This document shows, in pieces, positions 10,823 through 19,345 of a stretch of 64,000 nt of DNA (within the stretch, counting starts at the first letter, position 1; every line of letters starts with the position of its first letter). A program made the position numbers and the translations under genes. The stretch comes from Rubinisphaera italica (lineage in GTDB: Bacteria; Planctomycetota; Planctomycetia; Planctomycetales; Planctomycetaceae): contig NZ_SJPG01000001.1 in NCBI RefSeq assembly GCF_007859715.1, positions 4,764,001-4,828,000 on the forward strand. The letters run 5' to 3'. The notes beneath the pieces were generated by a model. It had not been told where the DNA came from. It searched no databases and was given only the letters and a program-made list of their open reading frames with translations.

Positions 10823-11497
10823 TTATCCCAACAGCAATTCTGCAACCCGAGCCGCGTCGCTCATGTCACTCAGCGTTGCATCTGGTTTGCTTGCTTCGAG
10901 TTCTTCCAGGGAATAGTGTCCGGTGGCAACGGCGAGGACTTTCGCGCCGATGGCTCGGCCGCATTGAACGTCGGCTGGGGTGTCGCCAATGACCCACATG
11001 GTCTTGATCGCATCGCCGTGTCGGTCGGTCGCGGTTTGGGAGGCGAGGCGGGCGACGTCGTCGCGGTTGGCGTGGACGTCGCCGAAGGCGCCGAAGCTGA
11101 AGTGATGATCGATGTTGAAATGCTGCACTTTCATCCAGCCGCTGCGTTCGAAGTTGCCGGTCAGTAAGCCGGTCCAGTCGTTCGATTCTTTCGTGATGAT
11201 GTCGAGCACTTCAGTCACGCCGGGCAGCACACGTCCACCACGGCTGCCGAGATGCTTGGGCAGTAGTTCGAAATAACGGGTTTGAAAGGTCTGAAAGTTT
11301 TCCGGCGTATCCTCGATTTTGTGCCATTTGAGCAGATCATCAATAATCGCCCGATCGGTCCGCCCGGCATATGGGATATCGCAATCGGTCTCGGTGACAC
11401 CAAACTCGATCTGCAGAGCTTCCTCCATTGCCGCCTGACCAGCCCGGCCGGAATTCAGGAGTGTTCCATCCACATCAAACAAATAAAGACTCGACAT
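10823..11497 (-). CDS. HAD-superfamily phosphatase, phosphoglycolate-phosphatase-like
   Basis: 224 residues from ATG 11497 (an ATG at 11509 would add four). The HAD motifs are complete: DVDGTL near the N-terminus with the nucleophile and general-acid aspartates, LTGN for motif II (~114-117), and GDTPADV for motif IV (~173-179) binding Mg2+. A helical cap follows motif I (residues ~17-85), as in the Gph/beta-phosphoglucomutase group. The enzyme should hydrolyse a small phosphate ester in the cytoplasm; the substrate is not evident. It is a single-gene unit. Its last ~55 codons are found again as a frameshifted remnant at about 38170-38336. Confidence 0.85.
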   Translation of the reverse strand: MSSLYLFDVDGTLLNSGRAGQAAMEEALQIEFGVTETDCDIPYAGRTDRAIIDDLLKWHKIEDTPENFQTFQTRYFELLPKHLGSRGGRVLPGVTEVLDIITKESNDWTGLLTGNFERSGWMKVQHFNIDHHFSFGAFGDVHANRDDVARLASQTATDRHGDAIKTMWVIGDTPADVQCGRAIGAKVLAVATGHYSLEELEASKPDATLSDMSDAARVAELLLG

Positions 11498-11771
11498 AAC
11501 GACAGGCATTCTTCGGGTTAAACAGATGTTTAGAAAAGTTGATCATAAAAATGTTATTTTTAATAATTTCAATGATCCCGCAGAAATTTAACTGCGTTTC
11601 TCATTTTCACAGTTTAGGACGTTTGTCTGGAATGAAAACCTGTCTGAGAAGTTGACAGGCTCATTCCGTTCAAATTCTTCTGGAATGATTCGCGTTACGT
11701 GCAGGGCCAGGCAATAATGATTACACTGCGAACAATCCGACGATCCCGGCTCCTTCAGGATAAGTACGAGA

Positions 11772-12308
11772 ATGCCCTATTTCAGTCGTTTAACCGATAT
11801 TGTCACCTGTAGTTTGACCGCTCTGCTCAAGGATTCCGACGATCCGCAGGGGACGTTGCGGGATGTGATTCGTGAAATGGAAGAAGGTCTGGGAGGAGCA
11901 CAGCGTTCTGTGCAATCCGCTCAGCAGAGTCGGCAACGTCTGGTTGCGGAGCTGGATGAATCGCGGGAACAATCTGAACATTTCGATCAGCAGGCGATTC
12001 AATTGCTGCAAGCCAACGATGAAAACGGGGCTCGCATGGCCCTGTATCGCAAAAAAGAAGCCAGCGATTTGATGGCTGGTCTCGAACAGCAGGTCAGCGT
12101 TGCCAACTCGACATACGAAGCCTTGATGACAACTTACCGGGCTCTCGAAGCGAGATTGGCAGAGGCTCGCCGTAAGTTGAATGATCTGGGTGGCAGTGAA
12201 TCGGCTGACTCCCAATACGGCTCTCTCAGTGAAACCGCACAAAACATGAGGCACAGCGAAGTCGAACTCGAACTGGCGGCTATGAAAGAGCGACTCAATC
12301 AATCTTGA
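11772..12308 (+). CDS. PspA/IM30-family protein
   Basis: 178 residues, almost wholly alpha-helical and rich in Gln, Glu and Arg. The opening MPYFSRLTDIVTCSLTALLKDSDDPQ and the following VIREMEEGLGGAQRSVQSAQ match the first amphipathic helix and coiled coil of PspA/Vipp1 proteins. These assemble on the inner membrane during envelope stress and are structural relatives of ESCRT-III. It is shorter than typical PspA (about 220 residues), ending at the region of helix 4-5. No pspF, pspBC or other stress-operon partner is adjacent. The 270-bp leader holds AT-rich sequence but no promoter I would assert. Confidence 0.75.
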   Translation: MPYFSRLTDIVTCSLTALLKDSDDPQGTLRDVIREMEEGLGGAQRSVQSAQQSRQRLVAELDESREQSEHFDQQAIQLLQANDENGARMALYRKKEASDLMAGLEQQVSVANSTYEALMTTYRALEARLAEARRKLNDLGGSESADSQYGSLSETAQNMRHSEVELELAAMKERLNQS

Positions 12309-12328
12309 GGATCGGCGGTTTTACTTTT

Positions 12329-13486
12329 TCAATCCTGTGGATCGACAAGTATCGCTTCGTCGGTCACGCGAAATGGCAGTCGAAACGGCCCACAGATTTT
12401 CTCGAACAATTCCTGAGCATCGGCCTGGGTCGTTTCGAATGTCACCAGACGATCGACCTCCACACCACGAGCTTTCATTGCTTCAAGATCATACACGACC
12501 GGCAGCCCTGCCTCTTTGAGATAGGCCAGCACAACTGAAAGCGCTTTGCGTTCGACTTTCAGGGTGTAACGCTTATCTTTCCACGCGATGTCTCCCATTG
12601 ATTCTTTCTCAGTCTTCCCCGATTGCCAGGCGTTTATGGCATCGTGAAGTTCAGCAGAGCCTGTGATTTCGATATTCCCACTTCCACGAGCAGTGTATTT
12701 GGCAGCTGGGAAATCTTTCTGAAATCGTTCTTCCACCGTTTTAATTTGAGCAGAAGGTAATCGGTATTTTTTCGTTACTGCAATCTGTTCAGGTAAGGGA
12801 ATGATGGTCATGGAGCCATCCTCTTCCCACTGGAAACTCATGTCATATTGAAACAGAAACAGAGATATCAGTTCGATTGGATTAGTAGCGGGGATTCGAT
12901 TGGCTCGCCATAAGTCGTGTGGAATCTGTTCAGGATTATTGATGGCAAACTCGGCTTCCTCAGCCAGTGATTCAATCAACTGACGCGGTTCGCTCAATCG
13001 TCGCCACGAATATTCTTTACGACGCAGCAGACGAGTCAACCACTGCGACCGTGCCTGTGAGGGACTCTTCCGTACGAACTCTTTAAGGTTCTCTTCATGC
13101 ATTGCCGCTAGAGTTCGCAGGATCTGAGCCCGATACTCCGGCACAATCACAAATGCATCGCCCAATTGATCGACGACCGCCTGCTGATCGCTCGCCACTT
13201 TTTGCAGAACTTCACGAAGTGAACCGGAGATGGGTAACTGGAGATTCACCTGTCTACCTGGATCCAATCGCCGGTCCAGCACAATCGAGATCGACTGACT
13301 GGAACTGATCTGCTGACAGAGATCGGCAAACGTCTCATCCTCTTCCAGAAACGTCACCGACGTCCATTCGTCAAGTTTCTTTTCGAGTTCAGAGCCGGAC
13401 AACAATCCCATCGGCTGAGCCTGGATATCAATCACAGAACTGAACAGGAAGAGCACAATCCAGTAGAGATTACTCGTCTTAATCAT
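12329..13486 (-). CDS. Secreted protein with STN/secretin-like domains
   Basis: 385 residues from ATG 13486 (a TTG at 13501 is possible). It starts with a signal peptide (LYWIVLFLFSSVIDIQA). Residues ~35-105 resemble an STN/secretin N-domain: 'TFADLCQQISSSQSISIVLD' followed by 'LREVLQKVASDQQAVV'. A similar pattern near the C-terminus (LSVVLAYLKEAGLPVVYD... LFEKICGPFRLPFRV) suggests a second copy. The DNA just upstream of the start carries one arm of a perfect 19-bp inverted repeat. No secretin pore domain is present, so it is not a secretin; export- or envelope-associated binding is a guess. A related plan is seen in the protein at 30575-32062. Confidence 0.6.
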   Translation of the reverse strand: MIKTSNLYWIVLFLFSSVIDIQAQPMGLLSGSELEKKLDEWTSVTFLEEDETFADLCQQISSSQSISIVLDRRLDPGRQVNLQLPISGSLREVLQKVASDQQAVVDQLGDAFVIVPEYRAQILRTLAAMHEENLKEFVRKSPSQARSQWLTRLLRRKEYSWRRLSEPRQLIESLAEEAEFAINNPEQIPHDLWRANRIPATNPIELISLFLFQYDMSFQWEEDGSMTIIPLPEQIAVTKKYRLPSAQIKTVEERFQKDFPAAKYTARGSGNIEITGSAELHDAINAWQSGKTEKESMGDIAWKDKRYTLKVERKALSVVLAYLKEAGLPVVYDLEAMKARGVEVDRLVTFETTQADAQELFEKICGPFRLPFRVTDEAILVDPQD

Positions 13487-13491
13487 GAGAT

Positions 13492-13622
13492 GAACCGCCA
13501 AGACGCCAAGTTGAAAGAGAGCTTAAAGAACGGGAGTATCGTAATGTGGTAAAAACATTTGTCTTACTATCGACGTTGGGTGAACGATCAATTCTCATTG
13601 AACCTTGGCGTCTTGGCGGTTC
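13492..13622. repeat. Perfect 19-bp inverted repeat GAACCGCCAAGACGCCAAG
   Basis: GAACCGCCAAGACGCCAAG at 13492-13510 and its exact reverse complement CTTGGCGTCTTGGCGGTTC at 13604-13622. The left arm ends six bases before the start codon of the STN-like gene. I recall the CGCCAAGACGCCAAG motif as common between genes in many planctomycetes. Confidence 0.7.
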
Positions 13623-13647
13623 AAGAGTTTCTTCAACACTCGACCTG

Positions 13648-15648
13648 CTATTTCTCGTCTAACTCCCAGTCGTCGTTAAAGATGTCTGCCCATTCGGTGG
13701 TTTCTTCATAACCCTTGTCGGCCTTCTTGAATTTGAGGACTGCGACATCGCCCAGTTTGGGGAATAGCCAGGAGTTGCTGGCTTTGAAGTCAGCTTCATG
13801 GGTAGTCATGCCGGAGTTGATGACAACATATTTATGAGGATTGAGTGGATTCGGAAAGATCATCGCCAATCCATGCTGCGACATTGGCCATGTTTTTCCG
13901 TTGATCGTGATCGAATCTTTTGTCCATTCGACTGGTAACTCTCTGAAGATGCGATTGATCATCGAGTTGGAACCGGGATCGCCGAAGAGGATCAGGTTGG
14001 ATTGCAGCATGGTATCGAGGGTGACAGCATTGTCATCAATGATGCGTACTTCGCCACGCATCCATTTGTCGAATTCGTTATCAAAGCGTTTTAAAGTCCA
14101 GTCTGCCCAGGCTTGATGCTCCTTCGACCAGGGAACTCCCGTGCCTCGAACACAGACGAACGAACTCATGAAGGCATCGTCAATTGGACCTTGAACATTG
14201 TGCCGTTTGCGGCCGCTGCCGTTTTCCTGATAGTCGCGGGATTCATCGTAGTCAAGAACTTCCCAACCGGCATCGAGTTTTTCGTAATAGACTGAAGGCA
14301 GCAAATCGTCGGCGGCATCCCGTAAGGGCAATGGGGGTTCGCCATCAATAGAAATCTGATCGGCAATATCCCGACTGATGCTTATCACCCGTAGGTTTTT
14401 TGTTTCCAGATTCAATGTTCCATCGGTGCCATCATATTCGGATTCGACCAGACTTTCCTGATACGTTTCGTCCAGTTCTTCAATTTCCAGCCAGTGACAC
14501 TTATTGTATTTCGGCGTGTAAGTGACGAAGCGGATTTTCTTAGGCCCCGGGTAAGCTGGCAAGCCTTCCCGATTATGCTCTGCCAGAAATGCCTGGAACT
14601 CAGCCTCGGCTTCTGGCGTGAATTTATGGCCGATGTCTTTTCCAATGATCAACTTGAGTGGAACATCATTCTTCTCAGCCTGTTCCAGCATCAACTGACC
14701 AGACTTTAACTGCGAGTCCTGATCGCCTCCGTATCCTACAAACGGGACTTCACCCAGATTGATGGCATAGTTAATCGCATCGTAAATTCGCAGAGGTTTG
14801 TCCTGATAGCTCGGCAGTTTCTCATCTTTTTTCTGGTAGATATAGAAATCGACAAACCCGGCTCCGGCTCCAGCAGAGGCCCATTTATCGGGATGATGCA
14901 CGCCCAGATGCCAGGCTCCCGCTCCTCCCATCGAGAAGCCCCAGAGAGTAATGTGTTTGTCATCAATCGAGAAACGTCGGGAGACATCGGAAATCGCTTC
15001 GAACACATCGGTCTCACCGGCCCAGCGGTAAGCATTGTCGATGCGACCGAAGACATCAATTTGAATCCAGGTTTGTTTCTCATCGGGAGCTTTGCCTGCA
15101 TTCTTTGAGATGAAGCCAACTTCGTTCTGCCCTCCGCGACCATGCAGGACGACGTAAAGGGGCATCCGTTTTGCACGTGAGCGGTCGGGGTCAAAATTCT
15201 GCGGGAGGGTTAACGCATAAGGTTGAACCGAGTGATCGACTTCCGAAATATAACCACAAATCTGTCGACCTGCTCGATACTGCCGTTCACTTTTACCCTG
15301 AATCTCTCTCAATAATGCATCGGCTTGCTGCACGACAGCATTTGCCTGTTTGATGGTCGCCTTTTTGCTGAACTCATCATGCTTAACAATCCATTCGAGT
15401 GCTTTCACATGTACCGAAAGATCGGCATAGTCACTCATGAATTGCTCGCCGTCGATCACATAGGAGACGCCGTGACGCCGGCCTCCTTTTTTCCACACCT
15501 CACCAATCTCTTCTAACTTCGTCCGCATGATCTTCGTTTGGCTTTTGAGCGTCTCCAGTTCTTCAGCAGAGGGAGCCTGTGCAGTAAGCGGCTGCGTGTA
15601 GACGAGAGTGAATATTACTATCAGGGAAAACCGGATAAGTGAGCGCAT
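13648..15648 (-). CDS. Secreted alpha/beta-hydrolase (esterase/peptidase type)
   Basis: 666 residues from ATG 15648, with a signal peptide ([18 protein letters not shown]). Residues ~140-390 are an alpha/beta hydrolase: an oxyanion-type loop [10 protein letters not shown], nucleophile elbow GFSMGG with its serine, and a histidine in IGKDIGHKF followed by an E-rich helix; this is the layout of prolyl-oligopeptidase-family esterases. The C-terminal ~270 residues form a further beta-rich domain with no motif I know, ending in DDWELDEK. It probably releases acyl groups or cleaves peptides outside the cytoplasm, fitting the polysaccharide-degrading theme of the neighbourhood. The substrate is not predictable. 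Confidence 0.75.
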   Translation of the reverse strand: MRSLIRFSLIVIFTLVYTQPLTAQAPSAEELETLKSQTKIMRTKLEEIGEVWKKGGRRHGVSYVIDGEQFMSDYADLSVHVKALEWIVKHDEFSKKATIKQANAVVQQADALLREIQGKSERQYRAGRQICGYISEVDHSVQPYALTLPQNFDPDRSRAKRMPLYVVLHGRGGQNEVGFISKNAGKAPDEKQTWIQIDVFGRIDNAYRWAGETDVFEAISDVSRRFSIDDKHITLWGFSMGGAGAWHLGVHHPDKWASAGAGAGFVDFYIYQKKDEKLPSYQDKPLRIYDAINYAINLGEVPFVGYGGDQDSQLKSGQLMLEQAEKNDVPLKLIIGKDIGHKFTPEAEAEFQAFLAEHNREGLPAYPGPKKIRFVTYTPKYNKCHWLEIEELDETYQESLVESEYDGTDGTLNLETKNLRVISISRDIADQISIDGEPPLPLRDAADDLLPSVYYEKLDAGWEVLDYDESRDYQENGSGRKRHNVQGPIDDAFMSSFVCVRGTGVPWSKEHQAWADWTLKRFDNEFDKWMRGEVRIIDDNAVTLDTMLQSNLILFGDPGSNSMINRIFRELPVEWTKDSITINGKTWPMSQHGLAMIFPNPLNPHKYVVINSGMTTHEADFKASNSWLFPKLGDVAVLKFKKADKGYEETTEWADIFNDDWELDEK

Positions 15649-15932
15649 GATGGAAAATCCTGCAGATGTGAATATTGAAGACAATGTCCATCTTCAGTTT
15701 AACGAGAAATGCAATGCAGTGGCGAGTCAAATGCCAAGCCATTACGCTTCAGGATTCAAAATCAATCTGCAGGCATCAAATGCCCCACGAGCAGAGATTC
15801 TTCACGCTTCAATGAAATTCCTGATCTCAATGATTGCACTCTTGCAGGAGTTGACGTCTCTTGTCACCACGATGAGTATTTGTGGTTTCCTCCTCCACAG
15901 GCAGGATGGACAACTTTGAGCAAGGTGCATTC

Positions 15933-17111
15933 TCAGGGCAACTTCTGCTCTTGAGCCTGAGCCGTATTCCGAATCGCCCGCCGGTTTTCTCTCGTCATCA
16001 AGACATCTTTCAGAACCTGTTTCTCAGATGTTCTGGGTGACTCTACGACCAGCGTTACATTATTTCCCGGCTCATGTCCCATTCGAGTTAACAACTCGAC
16101 CAGATCTTCTTCGAATCTCTTTTGCCACAGATCCCCAAAAGTTTCCTGGCTATAAGTCACGATCTCTTCAGAGGGAATGTCATTGATCGAAATCAGTCGA
16201 TACCACTCTTTATCGACTTTCACTTCCGGCTGATCTTCTTCCCATCGTACAGCCGCGAAGGGAGAAAGTTTCGGATACTCTTCATTAATCTCATGGAGAA
16301 TCATGTCATCCAAGTGATAGGCCACATAAAGAATTCCTGACATTCCCAGCAGTGTGATGATGGCAGCGAGTAAATAAGAAGCGAATGATCTGCGAGGTGA
16401 TACCGTAAAAGAATTCGGTCCTGTTAACAGCGGATATTCCCCGTTGATGCCGCCATTGGACTCATCTTCCAGACTTTTCAAAAGTTCCAGCAATTCCAGC
16501 CGACGAGGTTCTAACTGGGTCTTTACCGCCTGTTGATTGATGAGATAGACAAAATAATAAATCACAATCACTAACAGCGACATACTCAGGAATACGATCA
16601 GGCGGGCCAGAAAATCTGACCAGCCTCCCGCATCGACCAGCGGAATATCAGGAGTAAAGATTACCTGTGCAAAAAACGCCATTATGGAAAGTGTTGGCGG
16701 CAGCAGATACCACCACACAAGGTTTCGCAATAACCAGATTTGATTTTCCTGTTCAATCAATGATCGCTGAACGCATTTTATCAGCGGTTCGTCAATCTCG
16801 CTCGGCTTCTGCATGTACCTCATGCGGTAGACGATCATGAAACCCGCGATCCAAATCAGCACAGGGATCGTCAAGTACCAGGTCCAGGGAAGTGCATTTG
16901 CAATCCCCAGATAGATCCACACCGGAATCATGATCAGTGCGATAGCGACTTCACGAAAGTCTCGCCAAAAGATCGTATTCTGGAATCCACTTTGGTTACG
17001 AAGAAATTCCCGGATCAGCAAATCCGCATCAATCGTCAAGCGTGTTTTTGAGGACTGAGCTTGCCAGGCCTGCTGAAAGTCATCCGGCACTTGAGGTTGT
17101 TCAGTGTTCAT
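15933..17111 (-). CDS. Membrane protein coupled to ECF sigma factor (putative anti-sigma)
   Basis: 392 residues. Two hydrophobic hairpins (about 53-90 and 130-195) and a later helix near 245-265 divide a cytosolic N-terminus (MNTEQPQVPDDFQQAWQ...) from a C-terminal soluble domain of about 125 residues. Its start lies 11 bp inside the sigma-factor gene, so the two are translationally coupled. In ECF systems the overlapping downstream membrane protein is usually the anti-sigma factor. No zinc-finger anti-sigma motif (H-x3-C-x2-C) is present, so the mode of binding would be different or the protein may be another type of partner. Function is inferred from position only. Confidence 0.55.
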   Translation of the reverse strand: MNTEQPQVPDDFQQAWQAQSSKTRLTIDADLLIREFLRNQSGFQNTIFWRDFREVAIALIMIPVWIYLGIANALPWTWYLTIPVLIWIAGFMIVYRMRYMQKPSEIDEPLIKCVQRSLIEQENQIWLLRNLVWWYLLPPTLSIMAFFAQVIFTPDIPLVDAGGWSDFLARLIVFLSMSLLVIVIYYFVYLINQQAVKTQLEPRRLELLELLKSLEDESNGGINGEYPLLTGPNSFTVSPRRSFASYLLAAIITLLGMSGILYVAYHLDDMILHEINEEYPKLSPFAAVRWEEDQPEVKVDKEWYRLISINDIPSEEIVTYSQETFGDLWQKRFEEDLVELLTRMGHEPGNNVTLVVESPRTSEKQVLKDVLMTRENRRAIRNTAQAQEQKLP

Positions 17112-17640
17112 CGTTTGTGCCTTTCATCAAATCATTCAAGGCTTTTTTCGCTCGGTTCAACTTCACGCCGACATTACTTTCTGAGATGCCCAGCACTTCT
17201 GACATCTCGCGATAACTCATCTCATCGAGATAAAGCAGCACCAGAGCCGCATCGCCCTTGGGGAGTTGAGAGATCGCCTTATAAAGCTGGTCCACGACTT
17301 CCTGCTGTTGAACCTGTTGAATTCCGAAATTGCTATCAGAGATTATCTGGACTTCCAGCAAAGGCTTCTGTAACGATCGACGTGGCTTATCTTTGCGCTG
17401 CCAGTTCATGGCCGTTTGCAAAGCGACTCGATAAAACCAGGTCGCTGGAGCCGACTTCCGCTCAAACTTCGCCAGTGATTGCCACGCCTGCAAAAGAATT
17501 TCCTGAGCCAGATCCTGACACTCTTCACTGGTCAACGTGTAAGCCCGCGCGACCTTCATCACCGCAGAGCTATGCTCCTGCAGCCAGGCCATGAACAGTG
17601 ATTTTTGATCGTCATCAAGCAATGCAAAACCTTCTTTCAA
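17101..17640 (-). CDS. ECF-type RNA polymerase sigma factor
   Basis: 179 residues. Region 2 is residues ~20-85: LTSEECQDLAQEILLQAWQSLAKFE with the DLAQE core-binding motif, then ATWFYRVALQTAMNW for -10 recognition. Region 4 is ~115-172: LPKGDAALVLLYLDEMSYREMSEVLGISESNVGVKLNRAKKAL, the -35-binding helix-turn-helix. There is no region 1 or 3, as expected for the extracytoplasmic-function class. The start is taken as TTG 17640; a second TTG seven codons in (DDDQKSLF region) is possible and no strong ribosome binding site decides. It shares an 11-bp overlap with the membrane-protein gene, which may control it. Confidence 0.88.
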   Translation of the reverse strand: MKEGFALLDDDQKSLFMAWLQEHSSAVMKVARAYTLTSEECQDLAQEILLQAWQSLAKFERKSAPATWFYRVALQTAMNWQRKDKPRRSLQKPLLEVQIISDSNFGIQQVQQQEVVDQLYKAISQLPKGDAALVLLYLDEMSYREMSEVLGISESNVGVKLNRAKKALNDLMKGTNDEH

Positions 17641-17989
17641 AGGTATTGGTAACTTGAATCAGCTGAAACTTACAGGAAAAGCAAATAATTTAAGCAGAAC
17701 TGCCCGGCAGATTTCCTGCGAAGTGCAAAGAGAGACAACGCATCAAATGACCATCGGCGGAACTCTTTTTGCTGACATGAAGGAGAACGAAGTAATCCCA
17801 TCGCAAGTTCAGTCAATGACGAAGCAAGAGAGACTCATAACGCAATATTCTTGCGTCTCAATTTCCCCTGGATCACACGGGAAATAATTTACCACATCGA
17901 CTTGAAGGGATTGAGTGCAAGGAGCCCCATTCATCTGACCTGCGGCCAACTTCTACCCAGGGAGAAAGAAGTAAAGCATCCCAAACCTC
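17641..17989. other. 349-bp gap before IS630 element
   Basis: No convincing gene or hairpin. It should carry the promoter of the sigma-factor gene on the minus strand; I do not assert a specific box. Its right end (CCAAACCTCTA) joins directly to the IS element. Confidence 0.4.
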
Positions 17990-18051
17990 TAGTACCTCGA
18001 TTCATTTGATTTTGTCTGTTGATCAATTTTGAGTAATGAATTATTCCTCGC

Positions 18052-18552
18052 ATGTCTGTTTTGATTCAGGGAGGAATCGCGATGAATAAGAAGTATGTGG
18101 TGCGGTTGGATTCGGCAGAGCGGGATTTACTGGAGGCCATCGTTCTCAAGGGGAAGGCGGCGGCTTACAAAATTAAGCATGCTCATATCCTGCTCAAGGT
18201 GGATGCCGAGGGACCTGGCTGGTCGGATGAGAAAACAGCCGAAGCATTCGGGTGTCATCTCAACACGGTCAAGAATGTCCGGCAGCGACTTGTGGAAGGA
18301 GGGCTGGAAACGGCCCTGGAGCGAAAGAAACAGGAGCGTCCCTCCCGTCAGCCCATTTTTGATGGCGAGAAAGAAGCTCGGTTGATCGCAACATCCTGTA
18401 GCCAGGCGCCGGAAGGCCGTGCGGCCTGGACGTTGGAGTTACTGGCCGATCGGATGGTCGAGTTGGAAATTGTGGAGAGCGTGTCACCGACAACAGTTGG
18501 TCGGACGCTGAAAAAAACGAGTTGCAGCCTCATCGCCGCAAATGCTGGGTGA
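18052..18552 (+). CDS. IS630 transposase, upstream frame (DNA-binding part)
   Basis: 166 codons in frame 1; the likely start is ATG 18082 (MNKKYVVRL) after AGGGAGG. It carries the winged helix-turn-helix DNA-binding region: KTAEAFGCHLNTVKNVRQRLVEGGLETALERK, typical of IS630. The end of this frame after the A-run is not transposase-like. At 18511-18517 there are seven consecutive A's (CTGAAAAAAACG). Slipping back one base there changes the reading to LKKNELQPHRRKCW, which matches the normal IS630 sequence and joins the frame of the downstream ORF. So full-length transposase is probably made by programmed -1 frameshifting. Confidence 0.85.
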   Translation: MSVLIQGGIAMNKKYVVRLDSAERDLLEAIVLKGKAAAYKIKHAHILLKVDAEGPGWSDEKTAEAFGCHLNTVKNVRQRLVEGGLETALERKKQERPSRQPIFDGEKEARLIATSCSQAPEGRAAWTLELLADRMVELEIVESVSPTTVGRTLKKTSCSLIAANAG

Positions 18553-19217
18553 TTCCTGCCAAAGAGAATGGCGAGTTTGTTGCTCGGATGGAAGATGTGC
18601 TGGACATTTATCAGTGGGAGTACGACGAAGAATATCCGGTGGTGTGTATGGACGAGCAACCGATGCAACTGATCAAAGAAACCCGGCAGCCGCTTCCCTG
18701 TGAACCGGGGAAGCCTGCCCGATATGACTACGAGTACGAACGAAACGGAACCGCCAACCACTTTCTGTTTACCGAACCGAAAGCGGGCTGGCGAAAAGTG
18801 AGCGTGCGTCCGACCAAGACGCGTCGCGACTGGGCCACCGAGATCAAAGCGTTGCTCGATGAAGAGTATCCGAATGCGGAAATGGTGATTCTGGTTTGCG
18901 ACAATCTGAATACTCACACCGTGGGGGCGTTGTATGAAACATTTGAACCGGCTGAGGCGAAGCGCCTGGCCGACAGGATCGACATCCGATACACGCCCAA
19001 ACATGGGAGTTGGCTGAATGTCGCCGAGATCGAATTGAGCGTGTTGACCAAACAATGTTTAACGCGACGCATCCGAGATATTGAAACATTGAGCCGCGAA
19101 GTGACAGCTTGGATGAACCATCGCAACGAAAGCCAATCGGGTGTCGACTGGCACTTTACAACCAGCGAGGCTCGTATCAAACTCAAACGCTTGTACCCAC
19201 AATATCAAATGAATTGA
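18522..19217 (+). CDS. IS630 transposase, downstream frame (DDE catalytic part)
   Basis: 231 codons in frame 3, overlapping the first ORF. Catalytic landmarks follow IS630: YPVVCMDEQPMQL with the first Asp (~32-44), VILVCDNLNTHT with the second (~124-135) and HGSWLNVAEIELSVL with the final Glu (~165-179). The C-terminal KLYPQYQMN ends inside the right inverted repeat. It has no natural start of its own, supporting expression as a fusion with the upstream frame. Apart from this frame change both halves appear intact, so the element could be active. Confidence 0.88.
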   Translation: MQPHRRKCWVIPAKENGEFVARMEDVLDIYQWEYDEEYPVVCMDEQPMQLIKETRQPLPCEPGKPARYDYEYERNGTANHFLFTEPKAGWRKVSVRPTKTRRDWATEIKALLDEEYPNAEMVILVCDNLNTHTVGALYETFEPAEAKRLADRIDIRYTPKHGSWLNVAEIELSVLTKQCLTRRIRDIETLSREVTAWMNHRNESQSGVDWHFTTSEARIKLKRLYPQYQMN

Positions 19218-19223
19218 GGTACT

Positions 19224-19335
19224 AGAGCATATTTACAAAATTACCTTCAGCGTTCTGCAGGGGCAAACACATCGTTTTTAGGACATTTGATGTCCATGCG
19301 ACTGCAGATACCATTTGAAAATGGTCTAAAAACGC
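19224..19335. repeat. Repeat family 2, near-complete copy at IS630 right junction
   Basis: Reads AGAGCATATTTACAAAATTA, then CGTTCTGCAGGGGCAAACAC, a spacer, GTCCATGCGACTGCAGATAC and CCATTTGAAAATGGTCTAAA at the end. The same order is seen at 54644-54750 and, inverted, at 55486-55590. Confidence 0.65.
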
Positions 19336-19345
19336 GAACAGTCAA

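Larger units (their letters stand above)
17990..19224 (+). mobile_element. IS630-family insertion sequence
   Basis: Element body 17992-19222 (1231 bp). The ends are near-perfect inverted repeats: GTACCTCGATTCATTTGAT (17992-18010) against ATCAAATGAATTGAGGTAC (19204-19222), one mismatch in 19. TA flanks it on both sides (17990-17991 and 19223-19224), the target duplication expected of IS630/Tc1-mariner elements. It encodes a two-frame DDE transposase. The right flank continues as GAGCATATTTACAAAATTACC, the start of repeat family 2, so the element inserted into a copy of that repeat. Confidence 0.88.

Noticed and set aside
17641..17889. 77-codon plus-strand frame before the IS630
   Set aside because: No family likeness; lies where the promoter of the sigma gene should be.
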